A DNA stretch of 60,262 bases, taken from positions 1 to 60,262 of the forward strand of contig CAZNXJ010000030.1 in NCBI GenBank assembly GCA_964577115.1, read 5' to 3'. The notes under the pieces were generated by a model that was not told the origin of the DNA, did no database searches, and worked only from the letters and a program-made list of their open reading frames with translations. The DNA is from CAZNXJ01 sp964577115. GTDB taxonomy: Bacteria; Planctomycetota; Planctomycetia; Pirellulales; Pirellulaceae. The position numbers and the translations under genes are program-made. Below, one piece after another: positions 27,987 through 37,300 of the stretch (position 1 is its first letter; each line of letters starts with the position of its first letter).

Positions 27987-28066
27987 CGCCCGCCGCGTGG
28001 AAGACGACCGGCCGTGCGCGCCGGCCGGCGTGGGAAGCGAAACCTCGAACGACAGGAATCCCACGA

Positions 28067-28789
28067 ATGAAACGTTCGGCTTCTAGCGACTTCGTGCGCC
28101 GATTTTCCTGGGTGGCGTCCCTTGTGATCGCCGCGACGCTGGTCGCGCTCGTACCGGCCACTGGACACGCGGAACCTCCCCCGCCGCTGACCGAATACAA
28201 GGGCCGGCTGATCGCGCAAACCATGCACTATGCCGGCGCGGAGTGGCTGATTCGCAACGAGCGTGAACGGGAGGAACGCTGCTCGCTGATGCTCGCCAAT
28301 CTTGGCGTCAAACGCGGCATGACCATCTGCGACATGGGCTGCGGCAACGGGTTTTACTCGCTTCAGCTTGCGCAAATGGTTGGTCCCCAAGGGCGCGTAC
28401 TGGCCGTGGATATTCAGCCCGAGATGCTGTATCTGCTGCGCGAGCGGATGGAAGCCGAACAGGTTGAGAACGTCACGCCGATCCTGGGCTCACTGCACGA
28501 TCCGCGCTTGCCGGACGCCTCGGTGGACCTGATGCTGCTGGTCGACGTGTACCACGAATTTTCGCATCCCGAGCATATGCTGGCCGCCATCCGCCGGTCG
28601 CTCGCCCCCGGCGGCCTAGTGGTTCTCGTCGAGTTCCGTGGCGAAGATCCGAACGTGCCGATCAAGCCGGAACACAAGATGACCAAAGAACAGATCATGA
28701 AGGAGCTGCCGCCCAACGGATTCAAGCTGGTCAAAGAGTTCGACAAGCTCCCCTGGCAGCACATGATGTTCTTTGCTCGCGACGAGTAG
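28067..28789 (+). CDS. Exported SAM-dependent methyltransferase-fold protein
   Basis: A class I methyltransferase domain follows an apparent Sec signal peptide. Basic residues precede a hydrophobic run (VASLVIAATLVALVP), and cleavage is plausible after GHA near residue 38. Motif I is DMGCGNGFYSL (about 88-98), an acidic motif II end occurs in VLAVDIQPEM, and the post-motif segment is VDLMLLVDVYHEF, close to UbiE/COQ5-like enzymes. The length is 240 residues. ATG 28067 was chosen because it begins the signal peptide; an earlier in-frame codon lies deep inside ilvE. SAM is a cytoplasmic cofactor, so the signal is odd: the enzyme may be membrane-anchored facing inward, or periplasmic with another role. 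Confidence 0.8.
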   Translation: MKRSASSDFVRRFSWVASLVIAATLVALVPATGHAEPPPPLTEYKGRLIAQTMHYAGAEWLIRNEREREERCSLMLANLGVKRGMTICDMGCGNGFYSLQLAQMVGPQGRVLAVDIQPEMLYLLRERMEAEQVENVTPILGSLHDPRLPDASVDLMLLVDVYHEFSHPEHMLAAIRRSLAPGGLVVLVEFRGEDPNVPIKPEHKMTKEQIMKELPPNGFKLVKEFDKLPWQHMMFFARDE

Positions 28790-29104
28790 GCCTCGCGCGA
28801 TCCCGGAACGGGACGCCGCGTCGTCGGGGGAAATCACTAGGCGTATCGTTCCCGGGTGAACGCGCTTTTGCCGCTCTGCACCCCAGGGGTGCGGACCTGC
28901 GGCCCTGCCGCTGGGCTACCTTCCGATCGACCGCTTCGCGGTTCTCGGTTTGGCGGGGCAGCGCAGAGGCCGCCGCATTGCGGCTGGCAAGTTGATGGAC
29001 GGATTGGAGGTGACATTCGCGTTTTTCGCGAGTGCTACTCCGCCTCGCACCACGCGCTACGACGGGCTCCTTCTCTGCTTTCAATCTTCCTCCTGTTCTT
29101 CGGC
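28790..29104. other. Convergent intergenic region with palindromes
   Basis: This 315-base gap contains no ORF I trust. A perfect palindrome with a one-base centre, GCACCCC-A-GGGGTGC, lies at 28878-28892, and a small hairpin, ACCGC-TTC-GCGGT, at 28930-28942. Read on the minus strand, a tRNA-like D-arm (GCCC loop GGGC) is present, but no T-arm follows. Either hairpin could end transcription from the two converging genes, though neither has a T-run. Confidence 0.4.
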
Positions 29105-29989
29105 CTATCGGGCCGCGACGAACCGCTCGAAGAGTTTCCGTTGTTCGACGAGCGCGGCGATGGGGGCTGGAGGCTGGCTGCTGGCTTCGAGGAGCACCCA
29201 GCCGTCGTAATCGATTTCAACGAGCAGCCGGAATAGATCGGCATACGGGTACGCGTCCGAGTTCAATTCGTGCACGTGGCAGGTGGCGCCGAAACGGGGT
29301 GCGACGAGCTTGAAATTGTGTTCGAGCCCTTCACCGATGAGATCCTGGGCGTTCGAGTTCCAGCAGACGGCGACGCTCGGGTGCGTCGCGATGTCCATGA
29401 TCGCCTTGATCGTCGGCAGCTCGGCACATTGACCGTGGACTTCGAGCCGCACCTGCTGTCCGAAGCCTTCGGCGTATTCGCCCAATTCGTTCAGCGCCTT
29501 ACCAATCTGCTCGATCGTCTTCTCGCGCGGCACGTCGGGGTGAAAGCGGTCCGGTTTCACTTTCACACCCGATCCGCCGACGTCGTGACTCAAACGCAGG
29601 AACTCTTTCGTCGCGTCGATCGCCTGCCGCAATGCGGCCGGATCGACGTGGTCGTACCGCTCGTTACTTCCGATGCCGACGAGCGTCACGTTGCTGTCGG
29701 CGAAGCGCCGAGCGACCTCGCGGCGCTGCTGCTCGTTAAGTGTCGGTTCGACGCCGTGCCTGTGTGTCGTCCGCAACTCGACGCCGCGAATCCCCGCCTG
29801 CTCGCAATTGCGTATCAATTCGTCCAGCGTCCAGGACTGGCCCCAGAGGTAGGTGACCAGCCCGAATCCCATCCGCTGCCCGCGGGGACTTCCGGTCGCC
29901 CATACGGGTTGGCTTCGGCTGACCGTCATGGCCGCCAGCGCGGCGGCGAGGTTGGAATGCAAAAAATTGCGGCGTGACAAGTTCGTCAT
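29105..29989 (-). CDS. Tat-exported sugar phosphate isomerase/epimerase-like TIM barrel
   Basis: A 294-residue AP endonuclease 2-superfamily barrel of the kind annotated as sugar phosphate isomerase/epimerase. The N-terminus carries a twin-arginine signal, SRRNFL (residues 5-10), followed by an Ala-rich hydrophobic stretch to about residue 32. Barrel landmarks are RGVELRTTHRHGVEP, VKPDRFHPDVP, VRLEVHGQCAELP and the late Glu/His residues that usually bind a metal, in CHVHELNSD and LLEASS. Planctomycete genomes hold many such exported proteins; substrates are mostly unknown. It converges on the methyltransferase gene. Export with a folded metal cofactor would explain the Tat signal. Confidence 0.88.
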   Translation of the reverse strand: MTNLSRRNFLHSNLAAALAAMTVSRSQPVWATGSPRGQRMGFGLVTYLWGQSWTLDELIRNCEQAGIRGVELRTTHRHGVEPTLNEQQRREVARRFADSNVTLVGIGSNERYDHVDPAALRQAIDATKEFLRLSHDVGGSGVKVKPDRFHPDVPREKTIEQIGKALNELGEYAEGFGQQVRLEVHGQCAELPTIKAIMDIATHPSVAVCWNSNAQDLIGEGLEHNFKLVAPRFGATCHVHELNSDAYPYADLFRLLVEIDYDGWVLLEASSQPPAPIAALVEQRKLFERFVAAR

Positions 29990-30342
29990 GGAAGCGGCTC
30001 CGGTAGACAGGTGGCAGGCGTCGTCGGAGGGCGACTCCGAGCGGTCCCATCATAACGGGGCGCCGCCGCGCCGCTCCACCTTGGGTGGTCTGGGGAAAAG
30101 GAAGCGGCGGCAAAATGGCCCAAGTCTGGCGTTGTTAACGATTGTTTCGGCGCCGGCCCGCCGAACTTTTCGAAACCCGCTCGAACTGGCTCAAGAAACT
30201 ATTTGCGACGCGATAAGCCGTTGATACAGTCGAACAGAGGTTGCTTGCTCCGGGTGCCGAGTACCCGTGGCGTCGCGTTTCCCCGGCGTCGCCCGCGCGC
30301 TCCCCCAAGGCTTTCCGACAATTTCGCGGATTCTCACGCCCC
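29990..30342. other. Divergent intergenic region, epimerase / conserved unknown
   Basis: This 353-base gap holds a short hairpin, CCACC-TTG-GGTGG (30076-30088), and a weak promoter-like pair on the plus strand: TTGCGA (30203-30208) and TACAGT (30225-30230), 16 bases apart, each with four of six consensus matches. No RNA gene is seen. Confidence 0.35.
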
Positions 30343-30909
30343 ATGCCAGACGCCGAACATCGCTCCACCGAAGTAGACCTGCTGCTCGAAAACGCGCGAC
30401 TCCGTGATGCGCTCGAACCGTTTTACGATGACTCCCTGACCGTGCTCGACGTACGCCGCCTGCCGACGCAGGAGGAGAACGAGTTTCTCGAGTCGATGCT
30501 GGCCTGGGAGCAGGCGCCGGTGCTGCCGATCAGCCGGTGGTTCGAACCCGAACTCGTCCTGCCTGCCCCCGAGTCGCTGACGGACAAGCAGCTCCACAAG
30601 GTCCTCTGGGACACGCTGCGGAAGCTGTACGAGAAGCGGGTGATCATCGAGTTCACGGACCACTTGTCGGATCGGCAGCTCTACTGTGTGATTTGCCGCG
30701 ACATTCTCCCCTCGCCCGAGAAAAAACTCGACTCGCGCAAGAGCTTCCTGCACTGGCACTGCCTTGATCTCGACCACGACGTCGAAATCTGGCTGCGCTA
30801 CTACGCCACCGAAGAAGAACGCAGTGGGTGGAGCGAGGAAACCGGGCTGCCGCTGCCTCCGTCCGAACCGCCGCCCTATCCGCGCCGCATGCCGCGCCGG
30901 CCGATGTAG
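30343..30909 (+). CDS. Conserved-looking protein of unknown function with a Cys/His cluster
   Basis: I do not recognise this 188-residue protein. It is acidic to neutral, without a signal peptide or membrane helix. It contains a central region with LTDKQLHKVLWDTLRKLYEKR, then LYCVICRD and FLHWHCLDLDHD. The two CxxC cysteines and the HxHC segment about 25 residues later could form a metal site. A Pro/Arg-rich tail (PPYPRRMPRRPM) ends it. ATG 30343 begins the well-behaved part; an upstream in-frame ATG at 30241 would add a basic, Pro/Arg-rich stretch unlike the rest. It stands alone between divergent and convergent neighbours. Confidence 0.75.
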   Translation: MPDAEHRSTEVDLLLENARLRDALEPFYDDSLTVLDVRRLPTQEENEFLESMLAWEQAPVLPISRWFEPELVLPAPESLTDKQLHKVLWDTLRKLYEKRVIIEFTDHLSDRQLYCVICRDILPSPEKKLDSRKSFLHWHCLDLDHDVEIWLRYYATEEERSGWSEETGLPLPPSEPPPYPRRMPRRPM

Positions 30910-31074
30910 GACACAGGATCGGTTGGCCATAGGATGGCCCTGTGCGCGGTTCCAAACGCTGGCGTGGGTGATCGCTGAGCGGGTGCAGCGCCGGTGCGCG
31001 CCTGGCGGCGAACCGCTGCGGTGGGGCGTGCGCGGCGAGCGAGGCCGCAAGGCGACCCGCTGCCGCTAGACGTT

Positions 31075-31518
31075 CTAGACGCTTTTTTCCAGATCGGCGA
31101 TTTTTTCGAGGCGGCGAGCGTGACGGCCGCCTTCAAATTCGGTTTTCAGCCAGATCGTGATCAGGCTGTCGATATTACGCTCGCCAAGCCCATCGGCGGA
31201 AAGGCACAGCACGTTGACATCGTTGTGCCGCCGGCACATCTCTGCTTCGAACTCGTCGTGCACGGTCGCCGCGCGGATGCCGGGGAATTTGTTCGCGGCG
31301 ATCGCCATGCCGATCCCGGTTCCGCAAACCAGAATGCCGCGGTCCACGTGATGCGAGGCGACTTCGTTCGCCACGAGCGCCGCGATATCCGGGTAATCGA
31401 TACTGCCCGATTCATGCGTTCCAAAATCGGACACCTCGTGCCCGAGGCGTTCGAGCAGTGGAGCGAGCCGAGCGCGAACCTGGAGCCCGCGATGATCGCT
31501 TCCGAGCGCGATGCGCAT
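31075..31518 (-). CDS. rpiB: Ribose-5-phosphate isomerase B
   Basis: Interconverts ribose 5-phosphate and ribulose 5-phosphate in the pentose phosphate pathway. The 147-residue protein shows the N-terminal GSDHRGLQVR, the catalytic Cys in LVCGTGIGMAIAANK with the following anion hole, and the HNDVNVLCL segment. ATG 31518 lies four bases after the stop of the upstream Sua5-phosphatase gene, with GGAGA as a ribosome-binding site; a start at 31539 would overlap that gene. The order Sua5, phosphatase, rpiB matches ywlC, ywlE, ywlF of Bacillus (known synteny). Confidence 0.95.
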   Translation of the reverse strand: MRIALGSDHRGLQVRARLAPLLERLGHEVSDFGTHESGSIDYPDIAALVANEVASHHVDRGILVCGTGIGMAIAANKFPGIRAATVHDEFEAEMCRRHNDVNVLCLSADGLGERNIDSLITIWLKTEFEGGRHARRLEKIADLEKSV

Positions 31519-31522
31519 GTGC

Positions 31523-32677
31523 TTAGTCTCCGTTGACAAGCGGTGCCGGCAAGGACGACAAATCGATCGTGTCCAGCCATTCCTTGAGCTGGGCCGAGAT
31601 TTGTTCGGCGCACCGCTCGTACATTTCCAAAGGGCCTCCGATCGGATCCGCGATATCGCTGCCGTCCCGGCAGAGAAGATGGACTCGACCGGCCGCGGAG
31701 GGCCATTGCGCGAGGATCGCGTCGCGGTGGCCCCGCGTCATCGTCAGGATCAGGTCGGCAAAACGCACTAACCGTTCTGTCAGCGGTTGTGATTCATGCT
31801 TCGCGAGATTGCAACCGCGCTGGCCGACGACGGCCACAGCCTCGGGTGACGGCGCATTGCCGCCCATGGCGGAGATGCCCGCGGACATGATCATTACGCC
31901 GCGCTGTTCGAGTTGTTCGGGCGAAACCCCCAGCCGCTCGGCCATCAACACGCGCATCATCGATTCGGCCATCGGGCTGCGGCACGTGTTGCCCGTGCAG
32001 ACGAACAGAAGCATTAAGCTGCTGAGCTGCCGCAGGGACGACTCGCTGAAAACGCCCGCACGCAGCACGCGCAGCTTGTTCCGCTCGACACGCACCACCG
32101 AAGACGGCTGCCCGAAGCGGCAACGACCGTCGTCCAGAATGAGGCTGACGTCGTCGCCAAGCGACTCCATCACGTCTTGCCCGCACAAGGGATCGGTAGC
32201 TCCGGAGCGATTCGCACTGGTGAAGACGAGCGGTCCGGCGCAGAGCCGCAGCACCGAAAGGATCATCGAGTGAGCGGGCACGCGCAGGCCGATCGTGTCT
32301 TCCGGACGGATCACCTCCTGCACGCTCGGCGGCAACTGGTGAATGATGCTGTCCGGGTGGTTGCCGTCGAGCACCAGCGTCAGGGGGCCGGGCCAACACC
32401 GCCGAGCGAGACGTTGTCCGACGGGACCGAGGTCGGGGACGTAGTCGAGCGCGTCATCCGCGCTGCGGATGGCCAGCGCAAACGGCTTCTGAGGAGCGCG
32501 TCCCTTAATTTCCACCAAGCGGTCAACGGCATCCGGTCGCAGCGCACTGGCGGCAACTCCGTACACCGTCTCGGTTGGAAAGACGACGAGCTTCCCCTCG
32601 GCCAAGGCCTGAACCGCCCGATGCACGACATCCCGCGTGTCCTCGGTCTTCTTCAGATCGATTATCGCCGGCGGCAT
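31523..32677 (-). CDS. Fused Sua5/YrdC threonylcarbamoyl-AMP synthase and YwlE-like phosphatase
   Basis: Two enzymes in one 384-residue chain. Residues 1-210 are a YrdC/Sua5 domain (LVVFPTETVYGVAA, KGRAPQKPFALAI, LRVPAHS, FTSANRSG) that makes threonylcarbamoyl-AMP for the tRNA t6A modification. Residues 221-384 are a low-molecular-weight phosphatase with P-loop VCTGNTCRSP (nucleophile Cys227, Arg233) and the general-acid motif DPIGGP. The Thr at 231 is the residue that makes Bacillus YwlE select phosphoarginine, where tyrosine phosphatases have Ile. ATG 32677 starts the Sua5 domain; an upstream in-frame codon adds only a polar, unconserved-looking stretch. rpiB follows four bases later. Confidence 0.92.
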   Translation of the reverse strand: MPPAIIDLKKTEDTRDVVHRAVQALAEGKLVVFPTETVYGVAASALRPDAVDRLVEIKGRAPQKPFALAIRSADDALDYVPDLGPVGQRLARRCWPGPLTLVLDGNHPDSIIHQLPPSVQEVIRPEDTIGLRVPAHSMILSVLRLCAGPLVFTSANRSGATDPLCGQDVMESLGDDVSLILDDGRCRFGQPSSVVRVERNKLRVLRAGVFSESSLRQLSSLMLLFVCTGNTCRSPMAESMMRVLMAERLGVSPEQLEQRGVMIMSAGISAMGGNAPSPEAVAVVGQRGCNLAKHESQPLTERLVRFADLILTMTRGHRDAILAQWPSAAGRVHLLCRDGSDIADPIGGPLEMYERCAEQISAQLKEWLDTIDLSSLPAPLVNGD

Positions 32678-33097
32678 GAACAGTTCCGTGTGGAGAATGA
32701 GGTGGGAAGAGCCCGAAACGGGTCGGGCAGGGACGCGGTCTTCGCCCGGGACGGAAGATCCAAACGGCGACCGCTCCTGGCTGTGCGCTATTCTATCGTC
32801 CTCATGCCGAGGCGCGCCATCCCGGCTGCCGTTTCGCGCCTGAATGCCGGACGGAAAGGTCGAGCTGCCACGCTGCTCAGCCAGCAAGAAGCTGGGATAG
32901 GGTCTGCCCCGAGCCCTGAGATCCCCCCCAATCTATGTGGCGCTGCCGTTGCCCGTCAAGGAGCCGCCGTTGTGCGCCGACGGTCCGTCCGCCGCGCGCG
33001 GCACATTGTTCGAACGAAGAAGCGCCTTCAGTACAATGACGACATGCCATCAAAATTGCCTGCTGGCTCGGTGTACCGATGCTGCCCAGGGCTGACG
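32678..33097. other. Divergent intergenic region, Sua5 fusion / NHL lipoprotein
   Basis: This gap of about 420 bases holds the promoter described at 33009-33037. The remainder has an open minus-strand frame extending from the Sua5 gene, but its composition (polar, Arg/Pro-rich) does not look like part of the enzyme. No RNA gene or repeat is seen. Confidence 0.4.
33009..33037 (+). promoter_or_regulatory. Possible promoter of the NHL lipoprotein gene
   Basis: TACAAT (33032-33037) matches the -10 consensus at five of six positions; TTCGAA (33009-33014) lies 17 bases upstream but matches only three of six. Transcription would start near 33044, so an in-frame ATG at 33044 is unlikely to be used and ATG 33098 is favoured. 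Confidence 0.4.
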
Positions 33098-34027
33098 ATG
33101 CGCGCATTCGCCGTTCTGCTCGGATGCGCCTGGCTCTGCGGGCTCGGCTGTGTTCCCGCATTTGATTCGACCGGTTCGCTGGAACGCGTGTGGGGCGAAC
33201 GCGGCGGTGCTTGGGGACAGTTTTTCAAGCCGAGAGCACTGGCGATCGATGCGAATGACGATCTGTACATCGTCGATTTTGCCGGCCGAATCCAAGTCTT
33301 TGATCGGGACGGCAACTATTTGCGCGGCTGGCAAACGCCAGAAATTGCCAACGGCAAACCCTGTGGGCTCAGCTTTGATCGTTCCGGAAACCTGCTCGTC
33401 GCCGACACGCATTATTTTCGCGTTCTCTTCTACGATCGCGAAGGACACTTGCAGATGGATCGGACCCTCGGCGGGGTATGCGGCTCGGGGCCCGGCGAGT
33501 TCAATTTCGTCACCGACGTCGTCCAGGACTCGGCAGGCAATTACTACGTCGCGGAATACGGCGCGCTCGACCGCATCCAGAAATTCAGTCCGGCCGGCGA
33601 GTTCCTGTGCGAATGGGGATCCAGCGGCCGTGAGCCGGGACAGTTTATACGGCCGCAAAGCCTGGCGATTGACGAGCGGGATCAGCTTTGGGTCGCCGAC
33701 GCCTGCAACCATCGCATCCAGGTATTCGACGTCAGTCAGACCACACCAAAGCTTGTCCGCATCTGGGGCGAGCCGGGAACGGAGGTGGGACAGTTGCGCT
33801 ACCCGTACGGACTGGTGCTCGATGGCCAAGGACACGTTTACGTATGCGAGTTCGGGAACCATCGCGTGCAGAAGTTCACACTCGAAGGCAAGCCGATCGC
33901 ATCGTTTGGCGGGCCAGGACGGCGCGCAGGCGAGTTTGCTCAGCCATGGTCGCTGGCGCTGGATTCGCGCGGCACGCTGCATATTCTCGATTCGTACAAC
34001 CATCGAGTCCAGCGCGTCCGGCTCTAA
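33098..34027 (+). CDS. NHL-repeat beta-propeller lipoprotein
   Basis: A 309-residue exported protein made almost entirely of NHL-type propeller repeats: blades recur about every 45-50 residues, with phrases such as PRALAIDANDDLYIVD, PQSLAIDERDQLWVAD, PYGLVLDGQGHVYVCE and PWSLALDSRGTLHILD, each followed by a G-(K/R)-x-(I/L)-x-x-(F/W) turn. The N-terminus, LLGCAWLCGLGC, is a hydrophobic signal with cysteines in a loose lipobox. ATG 33098 has AGGG six bases upstream and follows the predicted promoter. Such propellers bind proteins or ligands in the periplasm. It precedes the VWA cluster by 303 bases, but shared function is not shown. Confidence 0.88.
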   Translation: MRAFAVLLGCAWLCGLGCVPAFDSTGSLERVWGERGGAWGQFFKPRALAIDANDDLYIVDFAGRIQVFDRDGNYLRGWQTPEIANGKPCGLSFDRSGNLLVADTHYFRVLFYDREGHLQMDRTLGGVCGSGPGEFNFVTDVVQDSAGNYYVAEYGALDRIQKFSPAGEFLCEWGSSGREPGQFIRPQSLAIDERDQLWVADACNHRIQVFDVSQTTPKLVRIWGEPGTEVGQLRYPYGLVLDGQGHVYVCEFGNHRVQKFTLEGKPIASFGGPGRRAGEFAQPWSLALDSRGTLHILDSYNHRVQRVRL

Positions 34028-34330
34028 CAGGCCGGCGTACCGTCTCCATTGACGGGTTCTCATGAAGGGCGGCCCAGGGAATTGCGAAACCTATGGGCGA
34101 TGCCAGAATTAGGTTGCTAACCGTCACCTCAAATGACATATTCGCACAGCGCGGGCGTAAATCGGTTTTCCGGCCCATGGCCTCGGTGTGTACCTGTCCG
34201 AACCCGCCGTGGCCGTCGCCGGCAGTCGCATGCCGCTCATCGATTCACTCGTCGTGACTTCCGTTTTGTGCGTCCTCGTCCGTGGCCGCCGCCGGCAACG
34301 TCACTCATCGCAGCCCCTTGATGGCGAGCT
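34028..34330. other. Intergenic region upstream of the VWA cluster
   Basis: A 303-base gap between two plus-strand genes. I find no convincing promoter, terminator, RNA gene or repeat in it. Short open frames here have no recognisable content. Confidence 0.35.
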
Positions 34331-37300
34331 ATGTTCGGCTGGAAGCTAACGTTCGGCGAACCCGTCTATTTGCTCCTGCTGCTGGTGCTCATCCCTGCAC
34401 TGTGGCTTCTTAGTTTCCGCAGCCTCGCCGGTCTTGGACGGGGCCGCCGCTTCGCCGCGCTTGTCTTTCGCTCGCTCGTGCTGACGGCCATTGTCGCCGC
34501 GCTGGCCGAGGTGCAGCCCGAGCGGACGAGCGAGCGGGTGACGGTGATGTTCTTGCTCGACCAATCCGAGAGCATTCCGCAAACCAAGCGACAATTGATG
34601 CTCGACTATGTCGTCCAGGAGGTCGCCAAGCACCGTAATGATGAACGGGGCGACCAGGCCGGCGTCATCATTTTCGGTCGGGATGCGCTCGTCGAAATCC
34701 CGCCCTTCGCGGACGACCTTCCGGCGGTTGGGGAGTTGGAAAGTGCACGCGAGCTGCGACGCGACGGAACAAATCTCGCAGCTGCGCTCAAGCTCGCCCA
34801 GGCATCCTTTCCGGAAGATTCTGCCAAGCGGATCGTCGTAGTCACCGACGGAAACGAGAATATCGGCAACGCCCGCGCCATCGCTCCGATTCTTGCCGAG
34901 CAGGGGATCGGCGTGGACGTTGTTCCAATTCAATTGGGAGAGCGGGGCGAGGTGGCGGTCGAGAAGGTCGTGCTGCCTTCGAATGTGCGCCGCGGACAGA
35001 CGCTGCGAACGAATATCGTCTTGCACAACTTTGGCGAGTCACCGGTCAGCGGCAAAGTCGCTCTGTCGCGAAAGCTTGGCACACAAGAAACGCTGCTCGA
35101 AGAATTCGACGTCACGCTCAAGCCAGGCAAGAACGTGTTCACGGTGGACGAACCGGAAGTCTCGTCAGCCGGTGCCTTCACCTACGATGCTACGTTCACG
35201 CCGGCCACGGCCGCCGACGATCGGCTCATCGAAAACAACACTGCCTCCGGATTCACCTTCGTTCGCGGCCGAGGACGCGTGCTGCTGATCGAGGATTGGG
35301 AGCATCCGGGAGACTTCGACTATCTGGTGAATCGGTTGCGTGCGAACGAACTGGAAGTCGAGGTGATGGGGACCGATCAGCTGTTCACAAGCCTCGCTGA
35401 ACTACAGTCATACGATGCCGTGATCCTGGCGAACGTGCCCCGCTCGAGCGGTGAGAGTGCGAATGCGGTAACGAGCTTCAGCGACGAACAGATTGCGATG
35501 CTCGTTCAGAACACCGAGCATATGGGCTGCGGTCTCGTGATGCTCGGCGGCGCTAACAGCTTTGGAGCGGGCGGCTGGGCCAATACCGAGCTCGAAAAGG
35601 CGATGCCGGTCGATTTCACGATCCAGAACGCGCGCATCCAGGCGGTGGGCGCCCTCGTGATGATGATGCACGCCTCTGAGATGGCCCAAGGCAACTACTG
35701 GCAGAAAGTGATCGGCATCGAAGCTCTCAAAGCCCTGGGACCGATGGACTACTGCGGCGTCATTCACTGGGACGACCGGTTGGGCCGCGAGGATTGGTTG
35801 TGGGCCAGGCCGCGCGGACTAGCGCAAGTGGGTGGGGGAGCAACACGCCGTACCATGTTGTCTCAGCTGACACGGATGTCTCCGGGCGACATGCCGGATT
35901 TCGATCCGGCCATGCGCATGGCGCTCGCCGGCCTGAAAGGCGTCAATGCCGCAATCAAGCACGTCATCATTATCAGTGACGGCGACCCCTCCGAACCGAC
36001 GCCCGCCACGATCGCGGCCTATCAGCAGGCGAACATACAAATCAGCACGGTGGCTGTCGGAACACATGGACCGCCGGGAAGCACGCCCCTGCAAGACATC
36101 GCCACGCAAACTGGCGGCAAATACTATGTCGTGACCAACCCCAAATCCCTGCCGCGCATTTACCAGCGTGAAGTGCGACGCGTATCGCGGCCGCTTGTCT
36201 ACGAACCCGAAGGCGGCGTGAGTCCACAGGTGGTTTACGACCACGAAGTCCATGGCCTCGCCGGCGAGCCGCTCCCGCCGATCAGTGGATTTGTCCTGAC
36301 GACGGTTAAGAAGAACCCGCTCGTCGAAGTTACGATCCGCTCGCCCCGACCAACCGGCGAAGAGAACTCGACGATCCAGGCCGCATGGACCTATGGGCTC
36401 GGCCGAACCGTCGTGTTCACGTCGGATGCGGGGGCACGGTGGACCAATAGCTGGACGGATTGGGAGCACTACGACAAGTTCTTCACGCAAATGGTCCGCT
36501 GGGCGATGCGGCCCACCGACGACACGGACAAATTCGCGATTGCCACCGACTATCGCGACGGCCGTGTCCGAGTCGTCGTCACGGCACTGGACCGGGATGA
36601 CCAATTCCTGAACCTGGATGAGCTGACCGGTTTCGTCATCGGCCCTGACACCGAACTTCCGCTGAAGCTCCAACAGGTAGCGCCGGGACGGTATGTCGGC
36701 GAATTTGCGGCGGACCAAGCCGGCAACTTCTTCCTCACGGTACAGACAGGCACCGAAGAGCTCGAAGTCGACGGTCGCCGGCAACAACGCGCACGTCCGC
36801 CCTTGATCACCGGCATCAGCGTGCCGTATTCCTCCGAGTATCGCGACCGCGAAACGAACCTCGCGCTCCTGAAAATGCTCGCCGAAACCAAACCGCGTGG
36901 CGGCGACCGTGGCCAGGTGCTCGGTGAGGACTTGAACCGTGAGTCGCTCGAAGAACTGACCTCGGCCGACACCTTTCGGCAGTCGCTGGAGAAAGCAGTC
37001 AGCAGTCAGGATATCTGGCCGCTGATACTGTTGATCGCGGCCTGCGTATTCTTCGCGGACGTGTTTATTCGCCGAGTTACCGTCGACTTCACCTGGGTGC
37101 CGGTCACTTGGCGAGCACTGACGAAGCGGCTCGGGTGGGACGAGGACGAGGTACCCGCCGAGGAACACCTTGAGCGACTCCGAGATCGTAAGGCTGCCGT
37201 TGCTGGCCAAATCGATGAGCGGCGTTCGGCCGTTCAGTTCGAACCAGAAACGCCGCCGTCCGAGGGCGACGTCGACAAGTTGCTCCGTCCCGAAGAAACT

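Noticed and set aside
27635..28066. Upstream extension of the methyltransferase frame inside ilvE
   Set aside because: It overlaps a well-supported gene in another frame and would bury the signal peptide in the middle of the protein.
28850..28935. Possible tRNA on the minus strand
   Set aside because: A GCCC-loop-GGGC D-arm is present, but the anticodon stem has mismatches and no GTTCGA T-arm with a paired stem follows at the right distance.
32177..33097. Upstream extension of the NHL protein frame, giving a 616-residue protein
   Set aside because: The added residues are Arg/Pro-rich, overlap the Sua5 gene on the other strand, and precede a normal signal peptide and predicted promoter.
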